From Flavobacterium sp. Leaf82 (GTDB taxonomy: Bacteria; Bacteroidota; Bacteroidia; Flavobacteriales; Flavobacteriaceae): 64,000 bases of DNA. A program made the position numbers and the translations under genes. This document shows positions 1 to 8,060 of this stretch, one piece after another; the first letter of the stretch is position 1; each line of letters begins with the position of its first letter. The notes below the pieces were generated by a model, which saw only the letters and a program-made list of their open reading frames with translations, had not been told where the DNA came from and did no database searches. Location of the stretch: contig NZ_LMMA01000009.1 in NCBI RefSeq assembly GCF_001422725.1, forward strand, positions 20,934-84,933, written 5' to 3'.

Positions 1-807
1 GAATAAGTATAATTGGGAATCCTGCACTGACATCGAAAATTTACTCATTAAATAAAAAGTAAAATAACTAGACATACTGGCCATATAAAAGAATTTTGAA
101 AAGATCAACAATAATAAAACAATAATAGAAATTGTGATTTTCTTGTTTGATAATTGAACTTTCTCTTCTTCTAAGTCTGATTTTTTAGTCGCCCTCAATG
201 CCATATGATTTTCATACCAAAGGGCAATTCTTGATAAAATAAGAATTCCGATAACTCCGGCGATCACAAACCAAATTACATAAGATTGTCCGTGTGGTGC
301 AACTACCAAAGCTACTAACAAAGGACCAATCGCGCTTCCGGCATTTCCTCCTAATTGAAAAATAGATTGTGCCAACCCACGCTTACCTCCAGAACCTAAA
401 AAAGCAACTCTTGAAGCTTCCGGATGAAAGATCGACGATCCTATACCTACAAAAGCAACAGAAACCAATATCATCCAGAATGAACTGGCAATAGACAACA
501 ATCCTAATCCTACAATGGTAAAAATCATAGAGATTACAAGTGAATATGGCTGGGGCTTTTTATCTGTATAGAGACCAACAAAAGGCTGTAATAAAGATGC
601 GGTAAGCTGAAAAACAAATGTAATTAACCCAATTTGCGTAAAACTTAAACTAAAGTTTTTCTTTAAAATAGGATACGTTGCAGGAATTACCGCCTGCATT
701 AAGTCGTTTAGTAAATGTGCAAATGCAATTGAAAATAAGACTGAATAAACTGTTTTTTGAACTAAAGCTTTGCTATCAACAGCAATTGTTTGTGTAGATG
801 AATTCAT
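1..807 (-). CDS. MFS transporter, fosmidomycin-resistance (Fsr)-like, partial
   Basis: This open frame runs off the left edge of the window, so its C-terminus is missing; 269 codons are visible from an ATG at 807. It encodes a polytopic inner-membrane protein of the major facilitator superfamily. The first ~25 residues are cytoplasmic and are followed by hydrophobic helices. The segment FAHLLNDLMQAVIPATYPIL near the N-terminus and the GLYTDKKPQPYSLV loop resemble the Fsr subfamily, proton-driven exporters of fosmidomycin and related small molecules. The gene starts 18 nt after the stop of the AEC transporter on the same strand, so the two are probably co-transcribed. The substrate cannot be read from sequence, and the drug-resistance name reflects family similarity only. 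Confidence 0.85.
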   Translation of the reverse strand, partial: MNSSTQTIAVDSKALVQKTVYSVLFSIAFAHLLNDLMQAVIPATYPILKKNFSLSFTQIGLITFVFQLTASLLQPFVGLYTDKKPQPYSLVISMIFTIVGLGLLSIASSFWMILVSVAFVGIGSSIFHPEASRVAFLGSGGKRGLAQSIFQLGGNAGSAIGPLLVALVVAPHGQSYVIWFVIAGVIGILILSRIALWYENHMALRATKKSDLEEEKVQLSNKKITISIIVLLLLIFSKFFYMASMSSYFTFYLMSKFSMSVQDSQLYLF

Positions 808-824
808 GTTTGTTTTAACCAAAA

Positions 825-1739
825 TTAAACGACAAAACTAACGATAAAATACCATATAGCGAGTGTTAAAAATGAAATAGGAATTCCAAAACCAATCATC
901 ATACTGCTTAACTTTGGTTTTAAACCATATGTTGATGCTAAAATTGCTCCTGTTATCATAGGTGCCATTGCGATTTCTATAATTGTTATTTTAATAGGTT
1001 CAGAATGTTGACCAAAAATAAAAACATATACAATCAAAATTACAAGAGGCGTTACAATGAGCCTGAAGAAAAGTCCGAGCCAAAGAAATCTCCAATGCTG
1101 GCTTTTTCGATCAAAAGTAAGTTGTAATCCTACCGAAAGTAAAGCAAGTGGCGTTACTAAACTTCCTATTTTTACTAATACAAATTCCAGATTTTGATTC
1201 AGATCGTACTGAAAAACATTCATTAAACAAGCAACGAGAAAAGTAATAAACGGAGGAAAAAAGATGATTTTTTTGAAAATACTAAAAGTATCAGGACTTC
1301 CTTTTGAATAAAAAGCCGCAACAAAAACACCCAAAGTAGAAACCACCACAAATGTTCCGGGCTGATCTACAAGAATAGCAGTTTCTAATCCTTTTTTACC
1401 AAACAAAGCTTCAACAATGGGATATCCCAAAAAAGACGAATTACTTAATCCTGCGGTAAGTACCAAACAACCAATAAGTTTATTGGACCAACCTAATCGT
1501 TTTCCTAAAAAATGAAAAAACAAAAAAGCCAGTAAAAAACTAATCCATCCTGCTAATATGGGAAACAGCAATTCGTTACTCCATTTTATTTTAGGAATAT
1601 GATATAAGGTTATCGCCGGCAAACATATGTAAATAACAATTTTATTTAAAACCTTATAAATGTGTGTTGGAAATCGCTTAATATGCTGCAAAATCAAACC
1701 CAGGGCAAGAAAGAAAAATATAAGTATAAAGTTGTTCAT
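825..1739 (-). CDS. AEC family (auxin efflux carrier-like) transporter
   Basis: This 304-residue protein is almost entirely hydrophobic, with about ten predicted membrane helices. It shows the two-half layout of the AEC/malate permease family (PF03547). The N-terminal helix pair is followed by LTAGLSNSSFLGYPIVEALFG, which matches the conserved N/GYP region of the family, and the C-terminal half has PMITGAILASTYGL. Such proteins export or exchange carboxylates and other organic anions across the inner membrane; the substrate here is unknown. It lies 64 nt downstream of the serine hydrolase start (same strand) and 17 nt upstream of the MFS gene, so it is probably the first gene of a two-transporter unit. 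Confidence 0.85.
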   Translation of the reverse strand: MNNFILIFFFLALGLILQHIKRFPTHIYKVLNKIVIYICLPAITLYHIPKIKWSNELLFPILAGWISFLLAFLFFHFLGKRLGWSNKLIGCLVLTAGLSNSSFLGYPIVEALFGKKGLETAILVDQPGTFVVVSTLGVFVAAFYSKGSPDTFSIFKKIIFFPPFITFLVACLMNVFQYDLNQNLEFVLVKIGSLVTPLALLSVGLQLTFDRKSQHWRFLWLGLFFRLIVTPLVILIVYVFIFGQHSEPIKITIIEIAMAPMITGAILASTYGLKPKLSSMMIGFGIPISFLTLAIWYFIVSFVV

Positions 1740-1803
1740 GGCGGTAAAAGCATCAAAAATAAGGATTTATAAATAGCTCGATTTTAAACCGTAACAAAAC
1801 ATT

Positions 1804-2886
1804 TTAGCTCCCATACTCTTTTTTTAATTTTCTCATTATCAATCGTACTCCGTTTACGGTCGCCTCATTAAAAGAATTCGTAAAAACAATATAACCAATA
1901 CCTTTTTTTCTATCTATCGCCGCTATTGTATAATAAGTTCCCGCAGTTCCTGAATGTGTCGAAAAATCCTGATTGTTTTCATAACTGTTGAACCAACCCA
2001 AAGAATAGTCTTCAATCCCTTTGTGAATAAAATTATAAGTGCTTGCTTTTAAGTAATTATCATGACCTTGAAGACCTTGAATATTTAGCTGAATAAACTT
2101 GATATAATCTGTAAGTTTGATATTAATATCACCCGCAGGTTCTGTGTAATCCAGATGATAGTCTGTATTTGAAGGAACAGGACTCAACTTATTGTTTTCA
2201 AAAGAATGTCCCCATGTATCTTTTGCTTTTTGGTTTTCCGGCCACGATAACTTAACATTCAGTTTCAAATCTTTATTAAAAACCTGATCGACTAATTGTT
2301 CCCAACTTTTTCCGGTAACTTTTTCTACCATCATAGTCGCTAAAGTATAACCTGCATTAGAATATACATATTTGTGCTCTGAGTTAATTTGAACTGGATC
2401 TAATGTTAATACAAATTTCCCAAACTGATTTCTTTTTTCTACTGGATTTCCTTTAAAATCAGGAACTGCCGGATCATTTTCACCTTGAAAAGGCTGAATT
2501 CCGGCTTGATGTGATAATAGTTTTTCGAGCGTTATCTCATAATATTCCGCTTTTGATGTTTTCTTTAAGTCCGGAAACAAATCAAAAAATTTAGTATTCC
2601 ATTTTAATTTTCCTTTCTCAACATATTTAGCAATTATAAAAGCCGTCATTGCTTTTGTGTTGGACCCAATATGAAATCGATCATTTATAGTAGCAACATC
2701 TTTCAGATCAATTGAATGCAAACCTAATGCATTAATTTCCAAAATTTTATCTCCAGACACAACAGCATAACTAAGCTCCGGAATAGCATTTGATACCCTA
2801 ATTGAATCAACAAATCGAGTATGATCCTGTCCATATATTAAAATTGGCAGACACAAAAAAAAGACAAAGCTTACTTTAAATTTCAT
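1804..2886 (-). CDS. Serine hydrolase, beta-lactamase (class C-like) family, exported
   Basis: The protein has 360 residues. An N-terminal signal peptide of about 19 residues ends at a Gly-Gln, a common flavobacterial cleavage context. The class C beta-lactamase/PBP-like fold is shown by the catalytic S75-N-T-K78 tetrad, Y175-S-N and a late HSG motif near residue 314 that replaces KTG. Proteins of this family (PF00144) act in the periplasm as esterases, D-aminopeptidases or carboxypeptidases, and most are not true beta-lactamases. The end SFNEATVNGVRLIMRKLKK follows the fold's last helix, so the protein is complete. It is oriented divergently from the Rrf2 regulator, 177 nt away. Substrate and physiological role are unknown. 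Confidence 0.85.
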   Translation of the reverse strand: MKFKVSFVFFLCLPILIYGQDHTRFVDSIRVSNAIPELSYAVVSGDKILEINALGLHSIDLKDVATINDRFHIGSNTKAMTAFIIAKYVEKGKLKWNTKFFDLFPDLKKTSKAEYYEITLEKLLSHQAGIQPFQGENDPAVPDFKGNPVEKRNQFGKFVLTLDPVQINSEHKYVYSNAGYTLATMMVEKVTGKSWEQLVDQVFNKDLKLNVKLSWPENQKAKDTWGHSFENNKLSPVPSNTDYHLDYTEPAGDINIKLTDYIKFIQLNIQGLQGHDNYLKASTYNFIHKGIEDYSLGWFNSYENNQDFSTHSGTAGTYYTIAAIDRKKGIGYIVFTNSFNEATVNGVRLIMRKLKKEYGS

Positions 2887-3036
2887 TGCAAGAATTTATA
2901 ACGTTGCTAATCAATTACAAATCTACTATTAATAAAAAAGATGAAGCTTTTGAAATTGTTTTTATTTTAAGACCTCAACCTATTTATGTTAAAAATTAAT
3001 TTTCGTTAAAAACTTTTTTTTTCTCTAAAAGCTGAC

Positions 3037-3044
3037 TACATTTG
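3037..3044 (+). promoter_or_regulatory. Bacteroidota -7 promoter box (TACATTTG) for the Rrf2 gene
   Basis: TACATTTG matches the TAnnTTTG -7 consensus of Bacteroidota sigma-ABfr promoters. It lies 19 nt before the ATG of the Rrf2 regulator, leaving a leader of roughly 12-15 nt. No convincing -33 element is seen. Confidence 0.6.
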
Positions 3045-3063
3045 TAACATATTTTATTACAGT

Positions 3064-3471
3064 ATGATTTCAGGTAAATTTGCCATAACGATTCACATTC
3101 TTACTTTGCTCACTAAATTCCCTAATGATTATTTATCATCTGAGTTTATTGCAGGAAGTATTAATTTGAATCCTGTTTTGGTTCGAAAAGAAATTGCCAA
3201 TCTAAAAGCACATCATATTGTAGAAAGTAAAGAAGGTAAAAATGGTGGAACAAAATTGTCTGTTGATGCCACTAAAATTACATTAAAAGAAATTTTTGAG
3301 ATGACTTTTGAAACCATCAATCTTGGTTATGCAAAAAATCAACCTAATCCGGATTGTCCGGTTGGTAAAAAAATCAATCAAAATTTAAGTGCTTTATATG
3401 CTGATATGAATCAAAAAGTTAGTTTGCAATTAGAAGGTATTTCACTCGAAGATTTTTCGAATCAATTCTAA
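3064..3471 (+). CDS. Rrf2 family transcriptional regulator (YwnA-like)
   Basis: This 135-residue winged-helix protein fits the Rrf2 family (PF02082). It has an N-terminal helix (KFAITIHILTLL), a recognition helix around NLNPVLVRKEIANL, and a wing at EGKNGGTKLS. It lacks the three clustered cysteines that bind an Fe-S cluster in IscR or NsrR. Its only cysteine is C98 in NPDCPVGKK, at the position where YwnA-like members carry a single Cys. A thiol-based redox switch is therefore a reasonable inference. The gene sits 56 nt upstream of an NAD(P)-binding oxidoreductase. The same pairing, ywnA-ywnB, is known in Bacillus, so the regulator probably controls that partner and itself. Confidence 0.88.
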   Translation: MISGKFAITIHILTLLTKFPNDYLSSEFIAGSINLNPVLVRKEIANLKAHHIVESKEGKNGGTKLSVDATKITLKEIFEMTFETINLGYAKNQPNPDCPVGKKINQNLSALYADMNQKVSLQLEGISLEDFSNQF

Positions 3472-3527
3472 GCTATTTTTTTACCCAAAACTGTAACAAT
3501 TTTTATTACTAATTAAATTTATATATT

Positions 3528-4169
3528 ATGAAAATCGCAATTATTGGAGCAACAGGATTTGTTGGCTCAGCCATTTTAAACGAATTAGCAACCAGAAATC
3601 ACGACATTACTGCTATTGCCAGAAATCCTAAAGACACCACAAATGCAAACTGGAAAAGTGCTGACATTTTTAATGTAGATGCATTAGCAGAAATCTTAAA
3701 TGGAAATGATGTTGTCATAAATGCATACAATCCGGGATGGGCGAACCCTAATATTTATGATGATTTTATTGCAGGATCAAAAGCGATTCAGGAAGCGGTG
3801 AAAAAATCTGGTGTTAAGCGCTTTATTACCATTGGTGGCGCCGGAAGTTTATTTGTAGCTCCGGGTTTACAAGCGGTTGACACTCCTGATTTTCCTAAAG
3901 AATATCATGCCGGTGCAACAGCTGCAAGGGATTATTTAAATATTTTGAAAGAAGAAAAAGAATTGGATTGGGCATTTTTTAGTCCCGCTTTCGAAATGCA
4001 TCCCGGAATTACTACCGGAAGAACTGGTAAATATCGTTTAGGATTAGAAAATCCAGTTTTTAATGATGAGCAAAGAAGTATTTTATCTGTAGAAGATTTA
4101 GCAGTTGTTATTGCTGATGAAGCAGAAAATGCAAAACATCACCAGGTTCGATTTACTGCAGCTTATTAA
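3528..4169 (+). CDS. NAD(P)H-binding atypical SDR (YwnB-like)
   Basis: This 213-residue protein begins with the Rossmann glycine motif G7-A-T-G-F-V-G13 and has the compact NAD(P)H-binding fold of the atypical SDR a5 group (PF13460). GVKRFITIGGAGSLF and the PEYHAGATAARDYL segment fit this family, which lacks the usual YxxxK pair in its standard place. Members reduce or bind flavins and quinone-like substrates, or act as redox sensors; the substrate here is unknown. The gene follows the Rrf2 regulator by 56 nt in the same direction and probably forms a two-gene unit with it. The dinucleotide-binding call is firm but the reaction is not. Confidence 0.87.
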   Translation: MKIAIIGATGFVGSAILNELATRNHDITAIARNPKDTTNANWKSADIFNVDALAEILNGNDVVINAYNPGWANPNIYDDFIAGSKAIQEAVKKSGVKRFITIGGAGSLFVAPGLQAVDTPDFPKEYHAGATAARDYLNILKEEKELDWAFFSPAFEMHPGITTGRTGKYRLGLENPVFNDEQRSILSVEDLAVVIADEAENAKHHQVRFTAAY

Positions 4170-4181
4170 TTTTTTTAAAGG

Positions 4182-4334
4182 CTCTAAGAAACTAAGGTTC
4201 TAAGTTACTAAGGTTTTTTGCCACGAATTCACGAATTATTTTCCGCATTTGTCATCCTGACGAAAGAAGGATGACATAGAGGATGTGCTATTAGCTAAAA
4301 AAAAATCGTGTAAATTCGTGTAATTCGTGGCAAA
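4182..4334. repeat. Composite intergenic inverted repeat
   Basis: The spacer begins with a degenerate direct repeat at 4191-4214 (ctaaggttctaagttactaa) related to the arms at 29318-29390. An inverted repeat follows with arms 4217-4238 and 4311-4334, based on gccacgaattcacgaatt and its complement. A short hairpin, tgtcatcc/ggatgaca, is nested at 4250-4276. Half of the second family (gccacgaattcacgaatta) recurs at 34553-34571. No coding potential is seen. The block starts 13 nt after the upstream stop codon. Confidence 0.8.
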
Positions 4335-4391
4335 CTTACTTTTTGAAACTGTTTAGGTTTTCTGTACTTTTACAAGATCAAAAAGTAGATT

Positions 4392-5483
4392 TTGTCAAGT
4401 CAAAAAAATCAATCAAGCAGTTTACACGAAAAAGCCGGAATTTCACCTCCTGAAATTACCAATGTTTCTGCTATCAATCAAATTAAAAAGAACAGAAGAC
4501 TACAACCTACTTCTGCTGAATTAATTGAAGGGATTTTACTTGGAAACAGAACTGCCTTAAGTCGTGCAATCACTTTAGTCGAAAGTACGAATCCTGAACA
4601 TACCGCAAAAGCAAATGAAGTTATAAACGGATGTTTACCTCATGCTAATAAATCTATCCGAATAGGAATTACGGGTGTTCCCGGTGTTGGAAAAAGTACT
4701 TTTATCGAAGCTTTTGGAAGTTTCCTGACGCAATTAGGTAAGAAAGTTGCCGTTCTCGCGGTTGATCCAAGTAGCTCACTTTCACACGGAAGTATTCTTG
4801 GAGACAAAACCCGAATGGAGGAATTGGTAAAAGATGAAAATGCTTTTATCAGACCAAGCGCTTCCGGAGATACTCTAGGCGGTGTTGCCCGCAAAACACG
4901 TGAATCAATTATTTTATGCGAAGCGGCAGGTTTTGATACTATAATTATTGAAACTGTTGGTGTTGGACAAAGTGAAACTGCCGTTCATAGTATGGTTGAC
5001 TTTTTTTTATTGCTCAAAATTTCCGGTGCCGGTGATGAACTTCAGGGCATAAAACGTGGTATTATGGAAATGGCAGACGCAATTGTCATTAACAAAGCTG
5101 ACGGTGATAATATCAAAAAAGCGAATCAGGCAAAACTAGAATTCAATCGTGCTTTGCATTTATTTCCTCCAAAAAAATCAAATTGGCAACCAAAAGTTAC
5201 GACTTGCAGCGCCATTACAAAAGATGGTATTTCTGAAATTTGGGATACTATTTCCCAATACTTTGAACAGACAAATGAATCAGGTTTCTTTCCTGAAAAA
5301 CGAAAAGAACAAAATCAGTTCTGGATGATGGAAACCATAAACGAACAATTAAAACTGAATTTCTACAATCAGCGTGAAATTATTTCGCAATTAGAACAAA
5401 ACAAAAAAGCAGTGCAAAATGATGAAATTTCACCTTTTGCAGCTGCTCAGAGTTTGTTGTCGCTGTATTTTAAAAAACAATAA
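4392..5483 (+). CDS. meaB: Methylmalonyl-CoA mutase-associated GTPase MeaB
   Basis: This 363-residue G3E-family GTPase is the metallochaperone and reactivator of adenosylcobalamin-dependent methylmalonyl-CoA mutase. It couples GTP hydrolysis to cofactor loading and protection. The P-loop GVPGVGKST is at residues 95-103. The MeaB/ArgK signature DPSSSLSHGSILGDKTRM follows, and the base-specificity motif is NKAD. The start is TTG at 4392: an in-frame TAG lies two codons upstream (4386-4388) and the first in-frame ATG is deep inside the GTPase domain, so an unusual start codon is required. The mutase subunits it serves are encoded far away, at 49.2-53.0 kb. Its 3' spacer is packed with inverted repeats. 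Confidence 0.93.
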   Translation: MSSQKNQSSSLHEKAGISPPEITNVSAINQIKKNRRLQPTSAELIEGILLGNRTALSRAITLVESTNPEHTAKANEVINGCLPHANKSIRIGITGVPGVGKSTFIEAFGSFLTQLGKKVAVLAVDPSSSLSHGSILGDKTRMEELVKDENAFIRPSASGDTLGGVARKTRESIILCEAAGFDTIIIETVGVGQSETAVHSMVDFFLLLKISGAGDELQGIKRGIMEMADAIVINKADGDNIKKANQAKLEFNRALHLFPPKKSNWQPKVTTCSAITKDGISEIWDTISQYFEQTNESGFFPEKRKEQNQFWMMETINEQLKLNFYNQREIISQLEQNKKAVQNDEISPFAAAQSLLSLYFKKQ

Positions 5484-5493
5484 TTTCTTTTAA

Positions 5494-5726
5494 ACCATAT
5501 AAGTTATATAAGAGAATTTAAGTTTGATCGTATCCTTCGATTAACCATCTGTCAACTCAAACTTCACAATCTTGTCATTTCGACCGAAGGGAGAAATCAC
5601 ACAAGAAACTCCGCAAACAAAAACTAACCTTTGTCGAATTACTAGTGTGATTTCTCCCTTCGTTCGAAATGACAAACAGGGCGAATCCTGATGCCTTTTT
5701 AAATGAACTTATATAACTTATATGGT
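5494..5726. repeat. Nested inverted repeat between convergent genes
   Basis: Outer arms 5494-5512 and 5708-5726 are perfect 19-bp complements (accatataagttatataag). Inside them, arms 5572-5602 and 5645-5675 form a 31-bp stem with one mismatch, containing gtcatttcga...gaagggagaaatcacac. The element fills nearly the whole spacer between the stop of meaB and the stop of the LTA-synthase-like gene. The outer family recurs at 47952-48035 and the inner family at 22283-22313. Confidence 0.9.
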
Positions 5727-5733
5727 AAAAAAG

Positions 5734-7668
5734 TTATTTCTTCCTCAACTTATACTTATTTTCTTTATATAAATTTCCTGCTGTAATTACATGTGCTAAA
5801 GCATCTTTTGCTAATTCTTCATTTAATTTAACCGGAATTAATGTCGTGTCATTTTTGATTTCGAATTGCAAAGGTTTCAAATTTGGCTGCATGATTACAA
5901 CCTGATTTTCGACTCTGAATGCATTGATATCATTAAATTGCATGATCGATCTTCCTTGTGTTTTTGGATCTAATTTATTTAGATTTCTTCCTACCATTGG
6001 CGTTTCGAACTGAAGCCCTAAATAACTCAACAAAGTTGGCGGAATATCGATTTGACTTGCTAATTTGCTATAAGACGTTCCTTTTGGAACTCCGGGTCCT
6101 ATAATCAAAGCCGGAATATGAAACTTATTAATTGGTACTAAATTTTTTCCGTATGTTCTTGTGTTGTGATCTGCAATTACGATGAAAATAGTGTTTTTGA
6201 AATACGGCTCTTTTTTCGCCATTTCGAAGAATTTCCCAATAGAGAAATCTGCATATTTCATCGCATTATTTACCGTTGCAGGTTTTGCATCATAAGGTTT
6301 AATTCGTCCTGCAGGATATTCAAAAGGTTCGTGATTTGATGTCGAGAACATTAAAGAAAAGAAAGGTTTATCTCCTTTTGCTTTAAAATAATTATTTGCT
6401 TTAGTAACTAAATCTTCATCAGAATAACCCCATGTTCCTTTAAACGCATATTTGTTTCCATCAGAATCAAAATCTTCCTGATCTACAATATCTTCAAAAC
6501 CATTTCCGTTAAAAAACGAAGCCATATTATCAAAATTTGCCATTCCGCCATAAATAAAACTGGTGTCATAGCCTTTTTGTTTTAAAGCATCAGCAAGGGT
6601 AAAAAATCCTTGTTGTGAGTTTCCTAATTTTACCACACTTTCTGATGGCGATGGCAAAAATCCGGTTACAACAGCTTCGATTCCGCGAACGCTTCTTGTT
6701 CCTGTGCAATACAAATTGGTAAACAATAATCCTTCTTTCGATAATTTATCAAATTCAGGCGTTAATGGTTTTCCTCCTAAAATTCCAACATATTCTGCGC
6801 CTAAACTTTCTTGTAGAAAAATGACTAAATTATACGGTTTCTTTAAAAGTGTATCTGGTTTTTCTACATGAAGAAAAGGAATTTCGGCATCTGTAAAATC
6901 ATTTGGTCCGGCAATCATGTATTTTTTTACACGAGCAATTGCTTCGGCTTCTTCCATTTTACCGTACATCTTTGTGTTTCCTTCATTTTTGATAGAATAA
7001 GCTGCAAAAGCTACGGTATAAAATGAATTTAAACCTAAAGTATTTGTCAATTGATCTGTTGAAAAAACAGCATTACTAGCATTAATTGGACGTTTTGAAG
7101 TAAGACTTGAACGTGCCCCAAAAAATAACAGAAAAGCAACTAATGGAAATACCATTAATTTAAATTTATATTCGGCACTTGTAGTATAGAAATATTTCTT
7201 TCCTTTTTTGAACGCCAGATAGATCACAACTCCCAAAATTATAAAAGTCACAATGATAGATGTCAGATAACTTTTTAGAAGCATTCCAACCACTTCTTTA
7301 GGATAAATCAGGTAATCTAAGAAAATTTTGTTTGGTCGTGTATCGTATTGTTTTACAAAATCCGGTGAAGCCAATTCTACAAAAAGAATCAGAAACAAGA
7401 ATAAGAAACTATAAATTACTAGAAATTTATTGGTAAACTTCAGTGCTTTATTAGGTAGAAAAGTAATTAAAACTGCGGGTAGAAACGACAAATAACACAA
7501 TAAAATCAAATCCATTCGAAGTCCGATTGGAAAGATGTACCAGAAATTTGGGGTTTCGGCTACTCTATCTTTAAAAATAAAAAATAAAAAGATTCGGCTT
7601 AAAGTCGTAATTAGCAATCCAATTGCTATAAAATTAAAAATGGGTTTTAAAAAACTTAATTTTTTCAT
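5734..7668 (-). CDS. LTA synthase-like sulfatase-fold membrane enzyme
   Basis: This 644-residue protein has five N-terminal membrane helices (up to about residue 185) followed by a large extracytoplasmic alkaline-phosphatase/sulfatase domain (PF00884). Metal-binding and catalytic positions are visible: E287 in LQES, T324 in CTGTRSVRG as the nucleophile, and ADHNTRT late in the domain. The architecture is that of LtaS-like phosphoglycerol or phosphoethanolamine transferases, which transfer a head group from a phospholipid to a periplasmic or surface glycan. Bacteroidota do not make typical lipoteichoic acid, so the acceptor is probably a lipid A or glycan component; this is inference. It lies 60 nt downstream of a small acidic protein gene on the same strand. 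Confidence 0.85.
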   Translation of the reverse strand: MKKLSFLKPIFNFIAIGLLITTLSRIFLFFIFKDRVAETPNFWYIFPIGLRMDLILLCYLSFLPAVLITFLPNKALKFTNKFLVIYSFLFLFLILFVELASPDFVKQYDTRPNKIFLDYLIYPKEVVGMLLKSYLTSIIVTFIILGVVIYLAFKKGKKYFYTTSAEYKFKLMVFPLVAFLLFFGARSSLTSKRPINASNAVFSTDQLTNTLGLNSFYTVAFAAYSIKNEGNTKMYGKMEEAEAIARVKKYMIAGPNDFTDAEIPFLHVEKPDTLLKKPYNLVIFLQESLGAEYVGILGGKPLTPEFDKLSKEGLLFTNLYCTGTRSVRGIEAVVTGFLPSPSESVVKLGNSQQGFFTLADALKQKGYDTSFIYGGMANFDNMASFFNGNGFEDIVDQEDFDSDGNKYAFKGTWGYSDEDLVTKANNYFKAKGDKPFFSLMFSTSNHEPFEYPAGRIKPYDAKPATVNNAMKYADFSIGKFFEMAKKEPYFKNTIFIVIADHNTRTYGKNLVPINKFHIPALIIGPGVPKGTSYSKLASQIDIPPTLLSYLGLQFETPMVGRNLNKLDPKTQGRSIMQFNDINAFRVENQVVIMQPNLKPLQFEIKNDTTLIPVKLNEELAKDALAHVITAGNLYKENKYKLRKK

Positions 7669-7728
7669 TAGAAAGATCTAAATTATTTTTTGATTGAGAA
7701 TTATCACAAAACGTACAGAAGTGTTCCT

Positions 7729-7956
7729 CTACTCTTCGTAACGCGTAATTTCTCTGTCGTAAAATTCATTTGCCAAAACAATTAAACCTTCCATTTCAGC
7801 ATTTAATTCGGCTTCGTCAAGATCTTCAGCTTCTTCCATAAATTCAACCTCATCATCTTTTAAGTTGATAATGAATCTTGGGTAATCAAGGTGAATGATG
7901 AAAATATCATCTGGAAAATCAGTATTGTCTCCGAGTAAAAATTTAGGTAATTCCAT
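7729..7956 (-). CDS. Small acidic hypothetical protein (75 aa)
   Basis: I do not recognise a named family. The 75-residue product is strongly acidic, rich in Asp and Glu between residues 35 and 56 (DDEVEFMEEAEDLDEAE), with a hydrophobic N-terminal part that includes FIIHLDYPRFIINL. No signal peptide or membrane helix is evident, so it is probably cytosolic. The regular heptad-like acidic helix and an ordered beta-like N-terminus suggest a real protein rather than chance. It is co-oriented with the LTA-synthase-like gene (60 nt downstream) and the MATE transporter (104 nt upstream). Function unknown. Confidence 0.65.
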   Translation of the reverse strand: MELPKFLLGDNTDFPDDIFIIHLDYPRFIINLKDDEVEFMEEAEDLDEAELNAEMEGLIVLANEFYDREITRYEE

Positions 7957-8060
7957 ATTATTTATTTTTTGTTTTTGTATTTTTTTCTATTAATTAAAAG
8001 GATTTTAGAATCTACATGAATACCTCAATCTGTGGCTATCTTATTTTACAAGTTCCAAAT

